DNA of 63,180 nt from Nitrospirota bacterium (lineage in GTDB: Bacteria > Nitrospirota > Thermodesulfovibrionia > Thermodesulfovibrionales > UBA6898): positions 1-63,180 of the forward strand of contig JACRHC010000070.1 in NCBI GenBank assembly GCA_016217675.1. The letters are read 5' to 3'. The notes under the pieces were generated by a model that saw nothing but the letters and a program-made list of their open reading frames with translations, had not been told where the DNA came from and did not search any database. This document shows, piece after piece, positions 16,208 through 25,646 of the stretch; within the stretch, counting starts at the first letter, position 1; each line of letters opens with the position of its first letter. The position numbers and the translations under genes are program-made.

Positions 16208-18454
16208 TTGTATGGTGTAAAATACCAACAGGAAATAACGGCAAAAGAATATAACGTGGGGATTCAGGAAAATATCAGAAAGATCGTAAACGGCAACCAT
16301 GCAGACCCTTTTTCTCTGCTCGGCATGCATCTTGTCAGCGAAGACGGCAGCAAGCATGTTGAGGTCAGGGCATTTCTTCCTGAAGCAAAGGCTGCCTGGG
16401 TTGTTGATGACCGAAATATGTCGCTCTATCCGATGGAAAACAGCTATCGGTTCGATTTTTTTATCGCAAAAATGTCGTCACCGAGCCCTTTTCCCTACCA
16501 CATAAGAATAATAAAATACGACGATACTGAAGAAGAGTTCAGGGACCCGTATTCTTTTCTGCCTGTACTTACTGATTTTGACCTGCATCTCATCGGCGAG
16601 GGGACTCATTATAAGAAGTATGAGAAGCTTGGCGCCCATGTCACTGAGATCAATGGTGTCAGCGGCGTGCATTTCGCTGTATGGGCTCCTAATGCTTCGA
16701 ATGTCAGTGTTATCGGAAGCATGAACAATTGGGACAGAAGGCGGCATCCCATGCGTCTCCTTGTTGATTCAGGCATATGGGAACTGTTTATCCCCGGGCT
16801 CGGCAGCGGCGAGGTGTATAAGTTCTTTATTAAATCACGATATAACAATTTCGAGGCGGAAAAATCTGATCCCTACGCCTTCTTCTTCGAGCACCGTCCC
16901 AAAAGCGCCTCTGTTGTCCATGACATAAATACCTACAGCTGGAACGATGCCGGATGGATCAGCGGGCGGCAGAAAAGGAACTGGCATGAGTCGCCCGTGG
17001 CCATTTATGAGGTTCACCTCGGCTCCTGGATGAGAGTGCCTGAAGATGAAAACAGATTTCTCACGTACAGCGAACTTGCCGACACCCTGATACCCTATGT
17101 AAAGGAGATGGGATATACCCATATAGAACTGCTTCCGGTGTGCGAGCATCCGCTCGATGCATCCTGGGGATATCAGACCATCGGATACTTTGCACCGACC
17201 AGCAGACACGGCACTCCAGAGGAATTCATGTCTTTTATCGACCAATGTCATCAGCACGGTATTGGTGTGATCCTGGACTGGGCGCCTGCGCATTTCCCCA
17301 AGGACGGTCACGGCCTCGGATTCTTTGACGGCACCTGTCTCTATGAGCATGAGGACCCGAAGAAAGGCGAACATCGGGACTGGGGCACGCTCATTTTTAA
17401 CTATGGCAGGAACGAAGTCAGGAACTTTCTGATCTCCAATGCGCTCTTCTGGCTCGAGAAATACCATATCGACGGACTGCGCGTTGATGCAGTCGCCTCC
17501 ATGCTCTATCTCGACTATTCCCGGGAAGAGGGCGACTGGATTCCGAATAAATACGGCGGCAGAGAGAACCTTGAGGCAATCGATTTCATCAAACAGTTCA
17601 ATGAAGTGACTCATGGCTATTTCCCCGGCATCCTGACTATTGCGGAAGAGTCCACAGCCTGGCCAAGTGTGACCAAGCCCGTGTATTTAGGCGGCCTCGG
17701 TTTTGATATGAAATGGAACATGGGCTGGATGAACGATATGCTCGATTATGTGACGAAGGACCCGCTGTACAGGAAGTATCACCAGAATAACCTCACCTTT
17801 GGTCTGCTCTATGCTTTTTCCGAGAATTTCGTGCTTGTGCTTTCTCATGACGAGGTGGTGCATGAGAAACGCTCCATGCTCAACAAAATGCCGGGCGACA
17901 CATGGCAGAAATTTGCCAACCTCAGGCTTTTTTACGGGTATATGTACGGTCATCCGGGCAAAAAACTTCTCTTCATGGGCGGCGAGTTCGGTCAGTGGGA
18001 TGAGTGGAATTTTGACCACAGCCTTGACTGGCATCTCACACAATACCGGCAGCACAACAGGCTCCAGAAATATATGCAGGACCTGAACCGCCTTTATACA
18101 TCTGAACCGGCATTCTTTGATATGGATTATGACTGGCAGGGTTTTGAGTGGATCGATTTCCGCGATACAGACAACTGTATTGTCTCTTTTATCAGGAGGT
18201 CAAAGGACCCTGCTGACCATATTGTGGTTGTCTGCAACTTTACGCCGGTGCCGAAGGATGCATACCGGGTCGGCGTGCCTGAAGAAGTCTATTACCGTGA
18301 GATCCTGAACAGCGACTCCCGCGAATACTGGGGCGGCAACCTCGGCAATCAGGGCGGTCTGCAGTCTGCTGCCATACCCTGGCATGGTCAGCCCTGCTCC
18401 ATGGAGATCGTTGTCCCGCCCCTTGCCGTGGTCTTTTTCAAGCCGTCGCGTTAG
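16208..18454 (+). CDS. glgB: 1,4-alpha-glucan branching enzyme
   Basis: 748 residues (GH13/CBM48). The N-terminal domain has HADPFSLLGMH and HFAVWAPNASNVSVIG. The TIM barrel follows with YEVHLGSW, the nucleophile region GLRVDAVASMLYLDYSR, the acid/base Glu in LTIAEESTAWP, and LSHDEVVHEK. It forms alpha-1,6 branches in glycogen in the cytoplasm. The ATG at 16208 lacks a ribosome site; a GTG at 16256 (GIQENIRKIV...) is an equally plausible start and is nearer the usual family N-terminus. No other glycogen gene is in the window. The stop overlaps that of the convergent YtxH gene. Confidence 0.95.
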   Translation: MYGVKYQQEITAKEYNVGIQENIRKIVNGNHADPFSLLGMHLVSEDGSKHVEVRAFLPEAKAAWVVDDRNMSLYPMENSYRFDFFIAKMSSPSPFPYHIRIIKYDDTEEEFRDPYSFLPVLTDFDLHLIGEGTHYKKYEKLGAHVTEINGVSGVHFAVWAPNASNVSVIGSMNNWDRRRHPMRLLVDSGIWELFIPGLGSGEVYKFFIKSRYNNFEAEKSDPYAFFFEHRPKSASVVHDINTYSWNDAGWISGRQKRNWHESPVAIYEVHLGSWMRVPEDENRFLTYSELADTLIPYVKEMGYTHIELLPVCEHPLDASWGYQTIGYFAPTSRHGTPEEFMSFIDQCHQHGIGVILDWAPAHFPKDGHGLGFFDGTCLYEHEDPKKGEHRDWGTLIFNYGRNEVRNFLISNALFWLEKYHIDGLRVDAVASMLYLDYSREEGDWIPNKYGGRENLEAIDFIKQFNEVTHGYFPGILTIAEESTAWPSVTKPVYLGGLGFDMKWNMGWMNDMLDYVTKDPLYRKYHQNNLTFGLLYAFSENFVLVLSHDEVVHEKRSMLNKMPGDTWQKFANLRLFYGYMYGHPGKKLLFMGGEFGQWDEWNFDHSLDWHLTQYRQHNRLQKYMQDLNRLYTSEPAFFDMDYDWQGFEWIDFRDTDNCIVSFIRRSKDPADHIVVVCNFTPVPKDAYRVGVPEEVYYREILNSDSREYWGGNLGNQGGLQSAAIPWHGQPCSMEIVVPPLAVVFFKPSR

Positions 18455-18648
18455 GCTATCTTGTCTTTCAGCTTTTTTGTGTAGTCTGCCGCATAGTCTT
18501 TGACATCATCCGCCAGATCAGCGATCTGTCTTCTTGTCTTTTTGCCGGCCTGCGGCGCGAAAAGGAGCGCAAGGCCTGCACCGACAATGCCGCCTACAAG
18601 AAAAGATACCAAAATAGCCGGACCTGTATTGTCATCTTCATAAAACAT
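18451..18648 (-). CDS. YtxH-domain small membrane protein
   Basis: 65 residues. A single transmembrane segment (ILVSFLVGGIVGAGLALLFAP) is followed by the GKKTRRQIAD helix typical of YtxH, then a charged amphipathic C-terminus. YtxH proteins are membrane-associated and often stress-linked; the precise role is unknown. Its stop overlaps the glgB stop, so the two genes converge with no terminator between. A good ribosome site (AGGAGG) precedes the start. Confidence 0.85.
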   Translation of the reverse strand: MFYEDDNTGPAILVSFLVGGIVGAGLALLFAPQAGKKTRRQIADLADDVKDYAADYTKKLKDKIA

Positions 18649-18937
18649 AGTAACCTCCTCTGTTGTTTTCTTTCAGGTTATCACTAATCCTGCGTGCGGT
18701 CAACCGCATAAGATTGTCATGTGAAATTTTGAGTTATGAATGGATGGATTCAAGATCATTCCTTGCCAGGGACCAGAAGTAGAAGAGCTTTTGGTTCATT
18801 TTCCGGTACCCGCCCAATCTCTCCCTGAAAACGGAGGAGAAAAAAACCTTATAACTGAATGCTTACATCGATGCCTCCAAACAGGACAGCTCTGTATTCT
18901 CCGGGCCGGAAGAGCCTCAAAATATCAGGTCTTCTGC

Positions 18938-18943
18938 TATAAT
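18938..18943 (+). promoter_or_regulatory. extended -10 promoter for the TPR protein gene
   Basis: TGCTATAAT has the TGn extension and a perfect TATAAT, 32 bases before the ATG at 18976. No good -35 is visible, as is common for extended -10 promoters. The rest of 18649-18937 shows no gene I can support. Confidence 0.45.
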
Positions 18944-18975
18944 CAATCACATTTGTCTTCATAAACGGAGCGGTC

Positions 18976-19584
18976 ATGAAACTATTATTGATTACGATTA
19001 TTTGCCTGTCCCTGAGTATTGCTGCGATTGCTTTTGCCGCTGATGTCAATGTTCAGGCGCTCTATGACAGGGCGAATGAGAGTTTCAATGAGGGGAAATA
19101 TGACAGCGCCATTGACGATTACAGTAAGGTCATTGTTCAGTATCCTGCGCTGATCGAGGCCTATTACAACAGGGGTATGTCCTATTACCGAAGAGGAAAA
19201 TACGACGAGGCAATAAGCGATTTCGGCCATGTCATATCAAATCGTCCGGAACAGGCAGACGTTCTCAATAGCAGGGGCCTGGCATTCCTCAGAAAGGGTG
19301 ATTACGAGCGGGCTATCAACGACTTCACCAAAGTTGTTTCTCTCAATCCCCGGCTTATTGAGGCATACTATAACCGCGGAATAGCATACCGGGGGATCGG
19401 CAAATATGATCAGGCGATCGAGGACTATAACAAGGTCCTCTCTCTGAAGCCGAGTGATACCAATGCCTATATGTCCAGGGGCATTGCATACCTGAACAAG
19501 GCCATGGCTGATTTCAGGTATGCCTGCGAGCAGGGCAATAAAAGTGCCTGCGAAAATCTTAAAGAGATATCGGGGGGAAAATGA
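18976..19584 (+). CDS. exported TPR-repeat protein
   Basis: 202 residues with a signal peptide ([21 protein letters not shown]) followed by about four TPR units, for example [40 protein letters not shown] and [20 protein letters not shown]. It ends in a Sel1-like [13 protein letters not shown]. It is probably a periplasmic protein-interaction scaffold; no partner is evident. Its stop overlaps the start of the cysteine synthase gene by four bases, so the two are co-translated. Confidence 0.85.
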   Translation: MKLLLITIICLSLSIAAIAFAADVNVQALYDRANESFNEGKYDSAIDDYSKVIVQYPALIEAYYNRGMSYYRRGKYDEAISDFGHVISNRPEQADVLNSRGLAFLRKGDYERAINDFTKVVSLNPRLIEAYYNRGIAYRGIGKYDQAIEDYNKVLSLKPSDTNAYMSRGIAYLNKAMADFRYACEQGNKSACENLKEISGGK

Positions 19585-20489
19585 GCGTCATCGACTGCAT
19601 CGGCAACACGCCTCTGGTAAAAATTGAAGTGATCAATCCCATGCCTGAAGTTACGATATTTGCAAAGCTTGAAGGCAACAATCCAGGTGGCTCGGTCAAA
19701 GACCGGATCGCCCATTATATGATCAAGGATGCTGAAGAGGCCGGCCTGATAAAAAAAGGCGACACAATCCTCGAGGCTACCTCAGGGAATACCGGCATAG
19801 GTCTTGCCATGGTCGGCGCAGCAAAGGGCTACCGGGTGAAACTGGTTATGCCTGAGTGCGTCAGCCTTGAACGACGAAAAGTCCTCGAGGCCTTTGGCGC
19901 GGAACTGGTCCTGAGTCCTGGCAATGAGGGCACTGACGGCGCCATACGCCTTGCGCATAAAATAGTTGGTGAGCATCCGCATGACTATTTCATGCCGAAC
20001 CAGTTCGACAATGGTTCCAATATCAAGGCCCATTATGAAACAACAGGCAGGGAGATCATAGAACAGACAGGCGGGAAACTCGATATGTTCGTTTCGGGCA
20101 TGGGCACAACCGGTACGATCATGGGCGCAGGCCGGAGACTTAAGGAATACAATGAAAAGATCAGAGTCGTTGGGGTAGAGCCTTTGCTCGGCCACAGGAT
20201 CCAGGGGCTGAAGAACATGCAGGAGTCCATTGTTCCGAAGATCTACGACAGTTCTGCCCTGGATGAGAAGATTACCGTGAACGACGAGGATGCCTTTGAG
20301 ACCACCCGCAAGCTTGCCCTTAAAGAGGGGCTTTTTGTCGGCATGAGCAGCGGCGCTGCAATGTATGGGGCGCTACGCATGGCAGAGCAGTTGAAAAAGG
20401 GCACGATCGTTGTCATCCTGCCTGACCGCGGTGACCGGTATCTGAGCACTACGCTCTTCGCCTCGGTCTGCGGTAAATGCCCTCCATAA
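19581..20489 (+). CDS. cysM: cysteine synthase (PLP-dependent O-acetylserine sulfhydrylase family)
   Basis: 302 residues. The PLP lysine is in [12 protein letters not shown], the substrate loop is [11 protein letters not shown], and the phosphate-binding segment is [12 protein letters not shown]. It makes cysteine from O-acetylserine (or a related activated serine) and sulfide or thiosulfate in the cytoplasm. Family members are hard to split into CysK, CysM or cystathionine-beta-synthase type from motifs alone; the VKLVMPE and [12 protein letters not shown] segments suit CysM-like enzymes. It ends in VCGKCPP, a terminal CxxC, which is unusual. Confidence 0.88.
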   Translation: MSVIDCIGNTPLVKIEVINPMPEVTIFAKLEGNNPGGSVKDRIAHYMIKDAEEAGLIKKGDTILEATSGNTGIGLAMVGAAKGYRVKLVMPECVSLERRKVLEAFGAELVLSPGNEGTDGAIRLAHKIVGEHPHDYFMPNQFDNGSNIKAHYETTGREIIEQTGGKLDMFVSGMGTTGTIMGAGRRLKEYNEKIRVVGVEPLLGHRIQGLKNMQESIVPKIYDSSALDEKITVNDEDAFETTRKLALKEGLFVGMSSGAAMYGALRMAEQLKKGTIVVILPDRGDRYLSTTLFASVCGKCPP

Positions 20490-20540
20490 GCCTTCCAAGG
20501 CCGCGGTCAGACTCCCTATCATTGCAGAGGACGCCCTTTT

Positions 20541-21446
20541 TTATCGGTGTTTAATGAACGTGCCTTTCTCGTATTCTTCAAAGGCGACCTGCAGTTCCTC
20601 CTGGGTATTCATAACGATCGGGCCGTACCATGCGATCGGCTCGCCTATGGGCCTGCCTGAGATCAGAAGAAATCTGACCGGGGAGTCTTCTGTCGTGACC
20701 GTAACCTGCTCTCCCTCATGCTCATAGAGGATCAGGGCCTCAGGCCCGCCTTTACAGTCTCTCTTGTAATCGAAATAGTTGCTGCCGATCACCTCACGGG
20801 CAAAGGCGTTGCGCTCTTCGTCGAAATAGGCGTTTCCTTCGACCACATAGGCAAAGGCCGTATGGCCTGAAGGCAGCTCATGTTTAAAAGTAGTGCCTGC
20901 AGGGACTGAAACATCCAGATATTCCGGATCGGTCACGATATCCCTGACCGGTCCGCTGACGCTGTCCACAGCCCCGCAGATGATCTTGACCGATGCACCT
21001 GAAGGCAGTTTCTTCTCCGGGATCTGCGCGCTCTTCACTTCGCGGTACCGGGGGTCCATCATCTTCTCTTTCGCCGGGAGGTTCGCCCAGAGCTGGAAAC
21101 CCCAGAGCAGATCATCTTTGCCTCCCTTCGGCATCTCCTGATGGATGATGCCGCTTCCTGCAGTCATCCATTGCACATCGCCCGGAGCAATGGTGCCTCT
21201 GTTTTTCATGCTGTCACCGTGCTCGACCTTGCCGTGAAGTACATAGGTGATCGTCTCTATCCCCCTGTGCGGGTGCCAGGGAAAGCCTGAAAGATATTGG
21301 CCCGGGACGTTTGAATGAAAGTCGTCTAAAAGCAGAAAGGGGTCAAGCTGAGGTATCTGATAGTAGCCGAAGGCACGCTTCAGATGCACTCCTGCGCCCT
21401 CGACTGTCGGTCTGCTTTTCCAGATCTTCTTTATCTTTCGTGTCAT
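20541..21446 (-). CDS. pirin-family protein
   Basis: 301 residues, bicupin. The N-terminal cupin shows PWHPHRGIETITYVL and GKVEHGDS, the His residues that bind metal in pirins. MTAGSGIIHQEMP and GFQLWANLPAKEKM are also typical. Pirins include quercetin 2,3-dioxygenases and redox-sensing regulators; the function here is not resolved. It is a single gene on the minus strand, diverging from the small protein at 21563. Confidence 0.9.
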   Translation of the reverse strand: MTRKIKKIWKSRPTVEGAGVHLKRAFGYYQIPQLDPFLLLDDFHSNVPGQYLSGFPWHPHRGIETITYVLHGKVEHGDSMKNRGTIAPGDVQWMTAGSGIIHQEMPKGGKDDLLWGFQLWANLPAKEKMMDPRYREVKSAQIPEKKLPSGASVKIICGAVDSVSGPVRDIVTDPEYLDVSVPAGTTFKHELPSGHTAFAYVVEGNAYFDEERNAFAREVIGSNYFDYKRDCKGGPEALILYEHEGEQVTVTTEDSPVRFLLISGRPIGEPIAWYGPIVMNTQEELQVAFEEYEKGTFIKHR

Positions 21447-21535
21447 GGCCTGCCTCCTGAAGATTTCTCATTTTCCTTTTTTACAGTCTATCAGTTTTAA
21501 GAAATAGTTCAATAAAGGTGCTGCATCTATCATGG

Positions 21536-21541
21536 TATACT
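21536..21541 (+). promoter_or_regulatory. extended -10 promoter for the 21563 gene
   Basis: TGGTATACT (TGn plus TATACT) lies 22 bases before the ATG at 21563, and AAGGAGGT follows as the ribosome site. It has the same TGn-TATAnT style as the elements at 18938 and 60103. Confidence 0.4.
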
Positions 21542-21562
21542 AAGAGCACAAGGAGGTCTATA

Positions 21563-21823
21563 ATGGCACATACATTTACGGTGGCGCTCAATGATGAAAT
21601 TGCAGCAGTTCTGGGCAGGGTCGAATCTGCGATAACCGAAAGTGGCGGTACTTTCCAGGGCGACAGCTCAAAGGGTGTTTTTCAGGGCATCTCGGTCATG
21701 GGGCCTGTCAAGGGAGAGTATAGTTCGGTTTCTGAAAATGAGATACGCATTACCATTAATGACAAGCCGTTTATTGTTCCCTATAGCATGATCGAGGGAG
21801 AGATAAAAAAGTATTTCAGCTGA
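21563..21823 (+). CDS. small conserved-looking cytosolic protein, unknown function
   Basis: 86 residues, with a strong ribosome site (AAGGAGGTCTATAATG) fixing the start. It has no signal peptide or membrane segment. It alternates short strands and helices (MAHTFTVALNDEI; ending MIEGEIKKYFS) and is rich in Gly/Ser mid-way (GGTFQGDSSKGVFQG). I do not recognise the family. It lies just before the exported protein at 21880, perhaps in one transcript. Confidence 0.65.
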   Translation: MAHTFTVALNDEIAAVLGRVESAITESGGTFQGDSSKGVFQGISVMGPVKGEYSSVSENEIRITINDKPFIVPYSMIEGEIKKYFS

Positions 21824-21879
21824 GGCTGTTGAATATCTCTATTATTTGCCTGCGAATGGCAAAAAAGGAAGGGTACTTT

Positions 21880-22764
21880 ATGAAAAAGACGGTTGCTGTG
21901 ATTCTGGCGTCTGTTGCCGGGTTGTTCATGTTTTTGGGTATGGCCGGGGCGGATGAACTGCTGAAGCCCTATATTCTTGCCTCATCAGGGCCAGGGACTA
22001 TCGAGAAGAAGAAGGATGAGGTGAAGGCCAGCCTTGTCCAGCAGGGTTTTCAGACAGTTGGTGATTACGCACCGTATAAAGGGGCCCATGTCATTGTGGT
22101 GAGCAGCGACGTCCTGCGCAGGAACGCGGCCAAATCAGAATTTGGCGCTTATGGTGCGATCGCCCGCATATCACTGACAGAGAAGGGTGGCGAGCTCGAG
22201 GTCGCCTATACGAACCCGCTCTATTATGCCCAGGCTTACCAGATGAAGGACCCGCTTGCAGATGTTGCTGCATCTCTTGAAAAGGCGCTCGGCAAGAAAT
22301 CAGTCTTTGGATCGAAGAAAGGGCTGAATGCAGCCAAACTTCGTTCTTACCATTACATGGTCATGATGCCGTATTTCGAAGACCAGGTGCTGCTTGGTTC
22401 TCACAGTTCCCAGGAGGAGGCGCTCAGGGCTGTTGAAGCGAACCTCGCTGCGCGCAAGGGTGGCGCTTCAAAGGTCTTTCGGGTCGATCTGCCTGACAAG
22501 AAAGAATCGGTCATCGGCGTTGGCATTACGGAAGGCGAAGGTGCAGACAAGACGATCATGCCGGTCATTGATATCAGCGAACCGAAGCATACTGCACATC
22601 TTCCCTACGAGCTGGTGGTCTCCAGCGGAAAGGTGTACATGCTGCATGGTAAATTTCGCATTGCCCTTGACTTCCCTGATCTTACGATGGGGACATTCAT
22701 GAAGATCTCCGGAGCGCCATCAGCTATCGAAGAAAAGCTGAAGCTTGTTGCCGGCGGCAAATAG
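21880..22764 (+). CDS. exported protein of unknown function
   Basis: 294 residues from ATG 21880 (MKKTVAVILASVAGLFMFLG), giving a normal signal peptide; an upstream extension to 21829 has no function I can see. The mature protein is about 270 residues with YTNPLYYAQAYQM in the middle and FPDLTMGTFMKIS near the end. It has no Cys. It may have a distant relation to DUF302-like folds in the first half (an Ala/Gly helix then strands), but I would not assign it. It is likely periplasmic. Confidence 0.7.
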   Translation: MKKTVAVILASVAGLFMFLGMAGADELLKPYILASSGPGTIEKKKDEVKASLVQQGFQTVGDYAPYKGAHVIVVSSDVLRRNAAKSEFGAYGAIARISLTEKGGELEVAYTNPLYYAQAYQMKDPLADVAASLEKALGKKSVFGSKKGLNAAKLRSYHYMVMMPYFEDQVLLGSHSSQEEALRAVEANLAARKGGASKVFRVDLPDKKESVIGVGITEGEGADKTIMPVIDISEPKHTAHLPYELVVSSGKVYMLHGKFRIALDFPDLTMGTFMKISGAPSAIEEKLKLVAGGK

Positions 22765-22776
22765 TCCAGTTTGAAA

Positions 22777-22798
22777 GGCAGGGGCGATCACCCCTGCC
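22777..22798 (+). terminator. hairpin after the 21880 gene
   Basis: GGCAGGGG (22777-22784) and CCCCTGCC (22791-22798) form a perfect 8-base GC-rich stem with a 6-base loop, 13 bases after the stop codon. There is no T-run, so it is a weak or factor-assisted terminator candidate. Confidence 0.45.
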
Positions 22799-22859
22799 TG
22801 CCTGCTCCTCTGCTTAGAAACTGCTGTTGCTGCCGTGATTGCTTTTATGTCCCGCCACG

Positions 22860-24476
22860 ATGCAGAATGAAAATATGAGAATATCCGGATATATACACTC
22901 TGATCTCCTGCCTGCCCGGCGTTTATACGGTGCGCTCCTCTGTCTGCTGATAGTCTGTCTCTCCCTGTCTTTTACTGTGGCGTCACAAGCCGCGGCAGAA
23001 GAGAAGGCCGGAAAAAGATCGGTCAAAACGATCGTCGTCGATGACTACTATCCCTATACCTTTGTGAACGAGCAGGGGCAGCCTGATGGCTATAGCGTGG
23101 ACCTGATCCGTGCGGTGGTCAGAAGCCTGGGCATGGAGATTGATATTCGTGCCGGGTCCTGGGAAAGCGCACGCAGGGCGCTCAGTCAGGGTGAGATCGA
23201 TCTCCTTCCCATGATGGCCTATTCCGAAGAGAGGGCCAGAAGCTTCGAATTCAGCGTGCCTCATACGGTCGCCCATGACGCCCTCTTTTTTCAAAAAGGG
23301 CAGAGAAGACCTGAAGGTTTACAGGACCTTAAGGACAAAAGAGTGCTTGTGATGAAGTATGACGCTGCATACGACTACCTGCGCTCACAAGCCATAATTC
23401 CGGAGGCAAATCTTGTAACCGCTGAAAATCTGCCTGAGGCACTCAGGTCTCTTGCCCTGGGCAAGGGTGATGTTGCACTGATGCCGAAACTGGTTGGCCT
23501 GCTCCATATGAAGCGCCTGGATCTCAATAATCTTGATGCTTCACCCGTTGGCATCGAAGACTATGAAAGGCCGTTCAGCATCGCAGTCAGGAAGGGTAAC
23601 GCAGGCCTTCTATCGCACCTTTCAGAAGGCCTGAGTGTTGTCAGGGCAACAGGGGAATATGACAGGATTTATAAGAAATGGTTTGGATTTGCAGAGGCCC
23701 GGACCGATACCCTGAATAGAGTCTTAAAATACATCCTGGTGGTCATGACCGTTTTTCTGGGGCTTACCATTGCTGCCTTTGTCTGGACCCTGTCTCTGAA
23801 AAAGCAGGTGCGCCTCAGAACAAAGGAACTTGAACAGGAGGTTGCGGAGAGGAGAAAGACCGAGGAAGCCCTGCGCCGCAGCGAGGAGAAATACCGGAAC
23901 CTGTTCGATTCTACGGTGGACGGCGTTTATCAGGTTGATGCTTTGGGCCGGTTTACGCATATCAACAGGGCAGGGGCAAGGATCTTTGGCCACGCAAATC
24001 CTGAAGAGATGATCGGGAATGAGGTTGTTCAATACTGGAGAGACCCTGCAGCCCGGGAACCATATATTGCTGAGCTGAAGGATAGAAAATCTGTCAGCGC
24101 CTATCATCTGCAGGGCAAAAAAAAGGACGGCGAACCCATAGAACTGGAGTCCTCAAGCCGGGTTATTGAAGACAGCTCAGGCAATTATCTCGGTCTGAAC
24201 GGTATTTTGAGAGATGTTACAGAGCGCATGCGTTATGAAGCAGAACGGGAAAAGCTGGTCCTTGAGCTGAAGGAGGCCCTTGCCGAGGTCAGGACATTGA
24301 GCGGCATGCTGCCCATATGTGCATCATGCAAAAAGATCCGGGACGACAAGGGCTACTGGAGCCAGATCGAGGATTATATTACAAAGCATTCCGGGGCATT
24401 CTTCAGTCATGGCATCTGCCCTGACTGCTTTGACAAACAGATAAGGGATCTGGAAAAAATGAGGAAGCGCGAATGA
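22860..24476 (+). CDS. membrane sensor: periplasmic solute-binding domain, PAS domain and C-terminal Cys motif
   Basis: About 538 residues (start at ATG 22860; 22875 is also possible). The order is a signal anchor, a bacterial extracellular solute-binding family 3 domain (DDYYPYTFVNEQGQPDGYSV to YKKWFGF), a membrane span (ILVVMTVFLGLTIAAFVW), a coiled coil, and a PAS domain ending ILRDVTER. The C-terminal segment has LPICASCKKIRDD and FSHGICPDC, a four-Cys motif often attached to PAS/REC proteins. There is no kinase or output domain. The stop overlaps the next gene, a soluble REC-kinase, by four bases, so signal must pass in trans. The Cys pairs may bind metal or heme, or sense redox. Confidence 0.85.
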   Translation: MQNENMRISGYIHSDLLPARRLYGALLCLLIVCLSLSFTVASQAAAEEKAGKRSVKTIVVDDYYPYTFVNEQGQPDGYSVDLIRAVVRSLGMEIDIRAGSWESARRALSQGEIDLLPMMAYSEERARSFEFSVPHTVAHDALFFQKGQRRPEGLQDLKDKRVLVMKYDAAYDYLRSQAIIPEANLVTAENLPEALRSLALGKGDVALMPKLVGLLHMKRLDLNNLDASPVGIEDYERPFSIAVRKGNAGLLSHLSEGLSVVRATGEYDRIYKKWFGFAEARTDTLNRVLKYILVVMTVFLGLTIAAFVWTLSLKKQVRLRTKELEQEVAERRKTEEALRRSEEKYRNLFDSTVDGVYQVDALGRFTHINRAGARIFGHANPEEMIGNEVVQYWRDPAAREPYIAELKDRKSVSAYHLQGKKKDGEPIELESSSRVIEDSSGNYLGLNGILRDVTERMRYEAEREKLVLELKEALAEVRTLSGMLPICASCKKIRDDKGYWSQIEDYITKHSGAFFSHGICPDCFDKQIRDLEKMRKRE

Positions 24477-25639
24477 ACATTCTCATTGTTGATGATCATG
24501 AAGAGTCCCGGACCTATATGAGGCATCTGCTGCAGAGCCATGACTGTGCGGTGGTTGAGGCGGTTGATGGCAGGGATGGTATCGGCAAGGCCCTGGCTTA
24601 TTGCCCGGATATGATAGTATCCGATTCCCTCATGCCTAACATGGATGGTTTTCAGATGCTCATGGAGATTAAGCGGGATGAAAAGACGCGTGATATCCCC
24701 TTTCTGTTTTATTCCGGCAACTACATTGGCGAGCAGGATGCAGAGCTTGCCCTGTCTCTTGGAGCTGATGCGTATCTGCTGAAACCGATGCAGCCGGGGC
24801 AGCTCTGGCACGAGATCCAGAGAAGATTCCGGAAGACGGGGAAGGAAAAAGAAGGACGATACGAAGAGAAGGCAGAGGATGAGAATCTCAGGCTCTATGG
24901 CCGGGTTGTAGCAGGCAAACTCGATGAAAAGATCCGGGAACTTGAGCAGGAAATCCTTCAGCGCCGTGAAACGGAAGAAAAACTGCAGGCCCTTTCCCTC
25001 GGCCTGCTCGAAAGACTTGAACTTGAGCGCAGGCATGTAGCGCGCGAACTGCATGATGATATCGGCCAGGCACTCACTGCAGTTAAACTCAGCCTTCAGT
25101 CGATCCAAAGATCGCCTGATGAAGATGGGCTGCTCCGGATGCTGCAGCAGAGTATCGGCAGTATAGACCAGGCGATTCAGCGAGTCCGCAATCTCTCCCT
25201 TAACCTCAGGCCGTCACTTCTGGATGACCTCGGTCTTCCTGCTGCCCTGAGATGGCTGCTCGACCGCACAGCCGGGCCAGCCGGTATATCCTCGGAACTG
25301 CTCGTTGCAGATCCTATTGATGAGCGGCTCCCGGCAGAGATCGAAACAGCATGTTTTCGTATAGCCCAGGAAGCTCTGAATAATGCTGTCAGACATGCCC
25401 GGCCAAAGAATATTACAATTATGCTGCAGCGTCACGGTGAGACGATCGACCTTGTCGTGCAGGACGACGGACAAGGTTTTGATCTGCAGCCCTCTTTTGA
25501 CCGGTCCATCAAAGGACAGAGTTTTGGCCTCCTGGGTATGCATGAACGTGCCGACCTGGCTGGCGGCAGATTGTCCATTGCATCAGAAAAGGGAAAGGGA
25601 ACCACGGTAACTGCGCATTTCCCTCTCAGGGCAAGGTAA
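24473..25639 (+). CDS. REC-HisKA_3 histidine kinase
   Basis: 388 residues. An N-terminal receiver (ILIVDDHEE; phospho-Asp in IVSDSLMPNMDG; Lys in LLKPMQ) comes before a coiled coil. A NarX/DegS-type dimerisation domain follows with the phosphoacceptor His in RHVARELHDDIGQALTAVK, then an HATPase_c domain (NNAVRHA; DDGQGFD; GLLGMHERA). It is soluble and kinase-active, and is fed by its own receiver. The four-base overlap with the upstream sensor and seven bases to the downstream NarL regulator make these three one phosphorelay unit. Confidence 0.88.
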   Translation: MNILIVDDHEESRTYMRHLLQSHDCAVVEAVDGRDGIGKALAYCPDMIVSDSLMPNMDGFQMLMEIKRDEKTRDIPFLFYSGNYIGEQDAELALSLGADAYLLKPMQPGQLWHEIQRRFRKTGKEKEGRYEEKAEDENLRLYGRVVAGKLDEKIRELEQEILQRRETEEKLQALSLGLLERLELERRHVARELHDDIGQALTAVKLSLQSIQRSPDEDGLLRMLQQSIGSIDQAIQRVRNLSLNLRPSLLDDLGLPAALRWLLDRTAGPAGISSELLVADPIDERLPAEIETACFRIAQEALNNAVRHARPKNITIMLQRHGETIDLVVQDDGQGFDLQPSFDRSIKGQSFGLLGMHERADLAGGRLSIASEKGKGTTVTAHFPLRAR

Positions 25640-25646
25640 CCGGAAG

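Noticed and set aside
16835..17614. 259-codon open frame on the minus strand inside glgB
   Set aside because: It lies opposite the conserved catalytic barrel of the branching enzyme and has no recognisable domain.
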